From the NCBI RefSeq assembly GCF_004297265.1, contig NZ_SCUT01000063.1, positions 81,637 through 145,636 on the forward strand: a stretch of DNA of 64,000 bases, written 5' to 3'. The position numbers and the translations under genes are program-made. Origin of the DNA: Reyranella sp. Lineage in GTDB: Bacteria > Pseudomonadota > Alphaproteobacteria > Reyranellales > Reyranellaceae. Each line of letters begins with the position of its first letter. Position 1 is the first letter of the stretch. The notes beneath the pieces are model-generated. The model was not told where the DNA came from. It was given only the letters and a program-made list of their open reading frames with translations, and searched no databases. Shown piece after piece: positions 59,659 to 64,000 of this stretch.

Positions 59659-60660
59659 CTAGCGACCCAGCAGCCGCTGTAGCATCGACGTGGGCCTCGT
59701 GTTGCGCGCCAGGGCCTCCTTCAGCTTCTGGTTCTCGCGCGTCAGTTCCGCCATCTCGGCCGTGAGCCGCTTGAGCGACAGCTGCTCAGGGTGGCGCTCG
59801 CTCGGCGACATGGGCGGCGGCAGTAGGGCGCGCTGCTCGTCGCTGTAGCGCGTCCACGCGCTTTGCGTCACGAACACGTCGCCGTTCCAGTGCGCGGGAC
59901 TCTGGGACCCCACCCAGGCGGGCGCGAAACAGAGATGGACCGTCTTGCGTACCCGGTCCACCAGGTTCGGAAAGCCGCCATGGCGTAGATTCTCGGTGAA
60001 GAACAGCGCATCCCCCGCTTCCATCGGAAGCGGCACCATGCCCGGCTCCTGGACGGGGTCGCCGCCATAGGGGGATTGAAAGTTGGCCTTGTGCGATCCT
60101 GGCACGACGCACAGTGGACCATTCTCCACGGGAACGTCGTGCAGGGCATAGAGGACGCGGACCGCGAGCAGGTCGAAGTGACGGCGGGCATTCCCGCCTC
60201 GGTTGGGGCTGGGATCGGTCACAAACGTGTAGCGGTTGCGGCGATCGATCGGCCCGCCCATGTGGGTGCCGGTGATGTTGCCGCGATGCCGGTAGCGCAG
60301 CTCCGAACTCACGATCCTGAAAGGCGCCTCGGTAAGCTCGCGGATATATTCCATGGTCCGGGGATGGCCGACGAACAGATCGAAGGCCGGATCGGCGTTC
60401 AGGAAGTCGTCGACCACATACTGCGGTCCGCCTCCGCCATGATTGGCCTCGTAGGCGCTGGTGCCCAGCTCGGCATCATAGTGATAGTCCATCCTGAACT
60501 GTAGGCTGTGATACTTCGGATGGGCATTGATCGCGGCGACGAAGCGCTGCTCCAGTGTCTCCATGGCCGACAGGGCCTTCGTGACTTCCCGCGGATCCAG
60601 GATCCCCTTGACGTGAAGGAATCCATTCAGATCGAACTGATAGCGTTCAAGGTCATCCAT
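59659..60660 (-). CDS. Phytanoyl-CoA dioxygenase family protein with coiled-coil tail
   Basis: A 333-residue protein of the PhyH-like Fe(II)/2-oxoglutarate family. The core has FDLNGFLHVKGILDP at the N-terminus, GTHMGGPID near residue 140 and a downstream GPLCVVPGSHKANF with the distal His. The classical H-x-D is not present in the first motif, so iron binding is unsure. A C-terminal coiled coil (about 285-320, LKRLTAEMAELTRENQKLKEAL) is unusual for the family. ATG 60660 is preferred; 60705 is also open. It is divergent from the double-domain FkbM gene and converges on the acyltransferase. Confidence 0.78.
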   Translation of the reverse strand: MDDLERYQFDLNGFLHVKGILDPREVTKALSAMETLEQRFVAAINAHPKYHSLQFRMDYHYDAELGTSAYEANHGGGGPQYVVDDFLNADPAFDLFVGHPRTMEYIRELTEAPFRIVSSELRYRHRGNITGTHMGGPIDRRNRYTFVTDPSPNRGGNARRHFDLLAVRVLYALHDVPVENGPLCVVPGSHKANFQSPYGGDPVQEPGMVPLPMEAGDALFFTENLRHGGFPNLVDRVRKTVHLCFAPAWVGSQSPAHWNGDVFVTQSAWTRYSDEQRALLPPPMSPSERHPEQLSLKRLTAEMAELTRENQKLKEALARNTRPTSMLQRLLGR

Positions 60661-60797
60661 ATCGCCGCCCGCACTGCACAGACAGGTCACCGCTAAATGG
60701 TTCATGGTGCAGCGTCAATAATCTATTATATAGCTATTTTGTGTGAAATGGATGGGAGCGGCGAAGATAATGCGCGCCAATCCCGACGATCCGGACT
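60661..60797. promoter_or_regulatory. AT-rich divergent promoter region
   Basis: This 137-bp gap between divergent genes is the most AT-rich stretch nearby (ATCTATTATATAGCTATTTT at 60721-60740). Read leftward it contains an exact TATAAT -10 hexamer (60730 to 60725), suiting a start of transcription near 60718 for the dioxygenase gene. No convincing -35 was found. A start for the rightward FkbM gene is likely here as well. Confidence 0.45.
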
Positions 60798-62642
60798 ATG
60801 GGACTGATGGCAGCTGCGGAGAAGTCTGGCGTGATCGAGTCACTGGTGCGATCGGTTGAGGGGATAGTTCGTCCCGATCTGGCGCGGCTGCGTTCGGGAA
60901 GGCGGCGTCTGGAGATCATCCATCCAGACGAGACGGCGGAGCGGCAGCGGATCGAGCACAACAACCCGCTGATCCGGTACGCGCGGTCGGTGACCTCCCA
61001 GGTCGGCGAGGACGGCGTCATTGCGCATGTCCTGGAGCGGCTCGGGATCACCAATGGCTGGTGCGTGGAATTCGGTGCCTGGGACGGCAAGTACAACGCC
61101 AACACCTGGGACCTCGTGCACAATCGAGGCTGGAAAGCCGTCTATATCGAAGCTAACGCAGGAGCCTTCGCCATGCTGGTTGCGAACTCCTCGGCGCTGG
61201 CGGACGTTCACTGCCTCAACGAATTCATCGAGATCGAAGGCCCGAAACGGCTGGATGCCCTGCTGGCGCGGACCCCCATTCCGGGAGACTTCGATTTCCT
61301 CGTCATCGACATCGACAGCAACGACTGGCACATCTGGAAATCGGTGCAGGACTATCGCCCGAAGGTCGTGATGATCGAGTTCAGCGAGTTCTGCCCTCCG
61401 GAGATATTCTATGTGAAGGACCCGGCCGCACCGGGCCCGTCCTCGGCCTCTCTCTCCGCGGTGTGCGAACTTGGCCGGCAGAAGGGCTACACGCTTGTGG
61501 CGGTGGTGGGCGGCAACGCCATCTTCGTGCTTGACGAATATGCGTCCCGCTTCGAGATCCGCGACAACTCCCCTCGGGCCATGTTCAAGTCGTTCGCCAA
61601 CACCCGGTTGTTCCAGAGCTACGACGGCACGCTATTTCTTGCGGGTAACCGCGAACTGATCTGGCGTCATCAGCGCGACCGGGACGGCCTGATCAAGCGA
61701 ATCCATGTGTCGGACGCAGACATTCAGGTGCTGCCCGAGGGACTTCGTGTGTTCCAGCCCCGATTGTCCTACGAGAACGCCTTCCTTGAGGAGAATGCCG
61801 GCCGCCTGGACCGCTCCAGGGTACCCGCCAATCGGCTGCTGGATTTCCAGAGCAACGTCACGTCCGAGTGCGGCGAGGACGGGATTCTGGCGTACATCTT
61901 CGACATCATCGGGGAAGGCAACAGATATTGCGTGGAAGTCGGGGCACATGACGGGGTTCGCTTCTCGAATACGTTCGCGCTCATCCGTGATCGGAACTGG
62001 GCCGGACTACTGATCGAGAGCGATCGCACCGCGTACCAGAAGCTGGAGAGCGCCTATAGGTCCTTGGATCGGGTGCGAACGGTGAACGCCAACGTTTCTT
62101 CCATCGGTCGTGACAGCCTCGGCAAGCTTCTTGCCTCAGCCTCGGCGCCAACCGAGATCGATTTTCTCTGCATCGACGTGGAAGGCAACGACTACCATCT
62201 CTGGGCCAACCTTCGCGGATATCGTCCGCGCGTCGTCATGATTGACTTCAATCCGACGATTCCGAACGATGTTCTGTTCGTGCAAGAGGACAGCGCCCTG
62301 AAGAACGACGGTGCGTCGCTGAGTGCCTTGATCGAACTTGCCAAGGCGCTCGGCTATGAACTGGCCGCGGCGACGACCTGGAACGCGATTTTTGTCCGCC
62401 GCGACCATTTCGGAAAGCTGGGAATCGAGGATAACAGCATCGATCGCATGTACTATCCGGTCTTCGAGATGCGGGTCTTCTGGTCAATAAACTGCTACCT
62501 GCACATTTCGGGATGTGACCGCCTGGTTCGACACAACTATGTCTTCGACCCCGAACAGATCCAGCCGATCCCGGCGAACGTTCGCACCATCCCCTATACT
62601 GATAGTCTCGGCGGATCGCCCGCCAGCACTTTTTTTGGCTGA
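60798..62642 (+). CDS. Protein with two tandem FkbM-like methyltransferase domains
   Basis: A 614-residue protein with two homologous halves. The first domain (residues about 66-265) has SQVGEDGVIAHVLERLG, WCVEFGAWDGKYN (SAM-binding motif I) and DFDFLVIDIDSNDWHIW. The second (about 352-550) repeats these as SECGEDGILAYIFDIIG, YCVEVGAHDGVRF and EIDFLCIDVEGNDYHLW, with the same GASLSAL-type and GNAIFV/WNAIFV endings. Both copies keep the glycine-rich motif. FkbM-like enzymes O-methylate sugars or lipids. ATG 60798 is used, with Met4 (60807) as an alternative. It is next to two PhyH-like genes. Confidence 0.86.
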   Translation: MGLMAAAEKSGVIESLVRSVEGIVRPDLARLRSGRRRLEIIHPDETAERQRIEHNNPLIRYARSVTSQVGEDGVIAHVLERLGITNGWCVEFGAWDGKYNANTWDLVHNRGWKAVYIEANAGAFAMLVANSSALADVHCLNEFIEIEGPKRLDALLARTPIPGDFDFLVIDIDSNDWHIWKSVQDYRPKVVMIEFSEFCPPEIFYVKDPAAPGPSSASLSAVCELGRQKGYTLVAVVGGNAIFVLDEYASRFEIRDNSPRAMFKSFANTRLFQSYDGTLFLAGNRELIWRHQRDRDGLIKRIHVSDADIQVLPEGLRVFQPRLSYENAFLEENAGRLDRSRVPANRLLDFQSNVTSECGEDGILAYIFDIIGEGNRYCVEVGAHDGVRFSNTFALIRDRNWAGLLIESDRTAYQKLESAYRSLDRVRTVNANVSSIGRDSLGKLLASASAPTEIDFLCIDVEGNDYHLWANLRGYRPRVVMIDFNPTIPNDVLFVQEDSALKNDGASLSALIELAKALGYELAAATTWNAIFVRRDHFGKLGIEDNSIDRMYYPVFEMRVFWSINCYLHISGCDRLVRHNYVFDPEQIQPIPANVRTIPYTDSLGGSPASTFFG

Positions 62643-62651
62643 GTGTCGCCA

Positions 62652-63641
62652 ATGACCGTTTACACAGATCTTACCGCTCGCGCTTTGACGGTGTTGAGGC
62701 GCGGCCTGCCAAAACATCAATGGGACGAGCTGGCACAGAAAATCGTGCAAGATCGCCACACGATTGAGGGTCACCTCCGCGAAGAGGTGCCATCCAACGA
62801 GTTCGCCGGCCTGCTGCCTCACCTACGGAAAAGGTCGCACGTTCAGATCCCCATCACACTGTCCAACGTCGAGGAGTTGCATCGGTATTTCGAGGATCAA
62901 CCCGTCCACAGAGGCGCAAATGCGCTGTCATTCGATGGCCGGCCGAAGTCTCTGGCTGCAGCACGCAGCGACTTTCCAATGGCGGCCTATTCGGCGGAAA
63001 CGGTGATTCGCGCGCCTGGTCTGATCGACGCAATGAACGATCCACGCCTATTGCACTTGATCGAGCAATACTTGGGATGTGTCCCCACATTATACTCCGT
63101 CAATGCGTGGTGGTCGTTCGTTGCGCCAAGACCGGAGATGACTAACGTTCAGTTCTTCCATCGCGACACTGACGACTGGCGCTTTGTAACACTTTTTATC
63201 TACCTTACCGACGTTGGACATGATGGTGGACCACATGAAGTGATCCCCGGATCCCACTCACTCGATGGGATGAAGAGACTTCTCAAGGGCATTCCGTTTT
63301 GGCGCCCGAAGATGGACGCTGCACACAGTTTCGTCGACGACATGGGTGAGGACTTCTCTCTAGCCTGCGAACAGCACTTCAAGACCGAAGCCGTGCAGCT
63401 GACTGGGCCGGCCGGATCAATGCACCTTGTCAATACGGTGGCATTGCACCGGGGGGTAGTTCCGACACGCACCGATAGACTTGTCGTCTGGGCGCGCTAT
63501 GGGCTCGGGCCTAACACCAACTCCGCGGACCTTGAGCGAGGCCCCCTAAGCGTCCGCTTCGTACCAACACAGCTTCAAGGCACGGCCCGAGATCGATACG
63601 TCAATCGCCTCCTCATAGAATTCGATCGAGGAGCGTTCTAG
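62652..63641 (+). CDS. Phytanoyl-CoA dioxygenase family protein
   Basis: A 329-residue Fe(II)/2-oxoglutarate oxygenase. The iron site is intact: H-x-D in FFHRDTDDWRFVTLFIYLTDV near residue 178 and a distal His in ALHRGVVP with Arg in TDRLVVWARYG near 285. This differs from the neighbour at 59659, whose first motif is not classical. It begins nine bases after the FkbM gene stop; GTG 62643 is also open. GC content is visibly lower than in the rest of the window (about 52-55% in sampled lines against about 63-65%), suggesting recent acquisition. The substrate is unknown, perhaps a surface lipid or glycan. Confidence 0.85.
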   Translation: MTVYTDLTARALTVLRRGLPKHQWDELAQKIVQDRHTIEGHLREEVPSNEFAGLLPHLRKRSHVQIPITLSNVEELHRYFEDQPVHRGANALSFDGRPKSLAAARSDFPMAAYSAETVIRAPGLIDAMNDPRLLHLIEQYLGCVPTLYSVNAWWSFVAPRPEMTNVQFFHRDTDDWRFVTLFIYLTDVGHDGGPHEVIPGSHSLDGMKRLLKGIPFWRPKMDAAHSFVDDMGEDFSLACEQHFKTEAVQLTGPAGSMHLVNTVALHRGVVPTRTDRLVVWARYGLGPNTNSADLERGPLSVRFVPTQLQGTARDRYVNRLLIEFDRGAF

Positions 63642-63693
63642 TCACGCCGATGGACAGCAAAGCCTTGTCGGAAGAGCGGTAAACGCGCTGCCA

Positions 63694-64000
63694 TCAGTTG
63701 TATCCCGCCAAGTCGCGGTCACCAGCCGTGCGCAGCGGGTCACGGCTCAGGCTGTAAGTCGGATCGCTCGTCTGGAACCGCCGCCACTTGTCGGCCAGCA
63801 TCGAGGCGCCGGACAGCAACGACGCCCCCGCTCCCAGATAGTTCGGCGTGTAGGTTGAGTTCGCGGCACGGGTGCTTTCAAGGATCGCGGTATTGCCGTA
63901 GCCCTGCCCCTGGATCTGATAGCCGTAGGCTTCACGCGCGGCATTGGCGCGGATCGTGCGGGCGTCCAGCTCGCCGGCTGCGGCGGTGTCGCCCAGGATG
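63694..64000 (-). CDS. Probable phage virion protein, C-terminal fragment
   Basis: A 101-residue C-terminal piece running off the right edge of the window. The visible part starts ILGDTAAAGELDARTIRANA and continues EAYGYQIQGQGYGN, then a helical stretch, ending DPLRTAGDRDLAGYN. Proteins with an ELDAxTIRxNAAR-type start and short Gly/Ala/Gln-rich helical bodies are found among internal virion and structural proteins of tailed phages. I judge it phage-like from this pattern alone. It implies a prophage or remnant to the right, starting close after the low-GC dioxygenase gene; no attachment site was seen in the 52-bp gap. Confidence 0.5.
   Translation of the reverse strand, partial: ILGDTAAAGELDARTIRANAAREAYGYQIQGQGYGNTAILESTRAANSTYTPNYLGAGASLLSGASMLADKWRRFQTSDPTYSLSRDPLRTAGDRDLAGYN

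Noticed and set aside
1..64000. tRNA genes, CRISPR arrays and insertion sequences
   Set aside because: No T-loop-type GGTTCGAATCC context with an acceptor stem, no regularly spaced repeats and no transposase were recognised by eye.

Overview
The window is chromosomal DNA of a high-GC alphaproteobacterium. The evidence is the roughly two-thirds GC content, many ATGA, GTGA and TGATG start/stop overlaps, a Coq7-type ubiquinone hydroxylase, RraA, TauD, enoyl-CoA hydratase, dipeptide-type ABC transporter and GlxA-type genes, and GC-rich intergenic palindromes. A Reyranella- or Bradyrhizobium-like member would fit, but this is a judgement from gene content and style. No rRNA, tRNA, CRISPR array or insertion sequence was recognised.

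Layout. 1-5.6 kb: the start of gluQRS, a nucleotidyltransferase, a translationally coupled DNA glycosylase/esterase/serine hydrolase run, an MFS transporter whose Shine-Dalgarno lies inside a repeat, and an acetyltransferase. 5.7-9.3 kb: an inverted-repeat element, then a carotenoid oxygenase, glutathione transferase, nitronate monooxygenase and a small secreted coiled-coil protein. 9.3-17.8 kb: a large arsenic-resistance island (arsR, Cys-tailed flavoprotein, two MFS carriers, arsJ with its GAPDH, an ArsR-ArsC fusion, and divergent acr3). Three similar TTC-N10-GAA-like sites lie at its gene starts. 17.9-30 kb: a secreted protease, two doubtful small genes, a YqaA protein, DsbB, Coq7, an HNH nuclease, an MFS carrier, a hotdog protein, a receptor-type nucleotide cyclase coupled to a solute-binding protein, a VOC protein and a large membrane protein. 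The gaps around the small genes (19424-19702 and 19964-20232) show nothing I can name.

30-44.3 kb: an FAD-oxidoreductase/SelD fusion, a 44-residue lysine-rich DNA-binding-type protein missed by ordinary length cut-offs, OsmC, RraA, CinA, enoyl-CoA hydratase, a membrane J-domain protein and a TauD dioxygenase. The standout element follows at 38.09-38.27 kb: a promoter, a threonine-rich 25-codon leader peptide, an antiterminator and an intrinsic terminator in front of asd. This reads as a complete threonine attenuator controlling aspartate-semialdehyde dehydrogenase. Then come XRE and LysR regulators, a small periplasmic protein, Ku, a cupin and an exported MsrA/MsrB pair.

44.4-57.6 kb: a class III aminotransferase, a five-gene peptide-type ABC transporter, and a GlxA-type regulator divergent from a coupled amidohydrolase/CobW GTPase/dimethylglycine-dehydrogenase-like operon. 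Together they look like uptake and oxidation of a nitrogenous compound. 57.7-63.6 kb: a surface-modification group (OafA-type acyltransferase, two phytanoyl-CoA-dioxygenase relatives, and a protein with two tandem FkbM-like methyltransferase domains). GC falls towards the right end, where the window is cut inside a probable phage virion gene, suggesting a mobile boundary.
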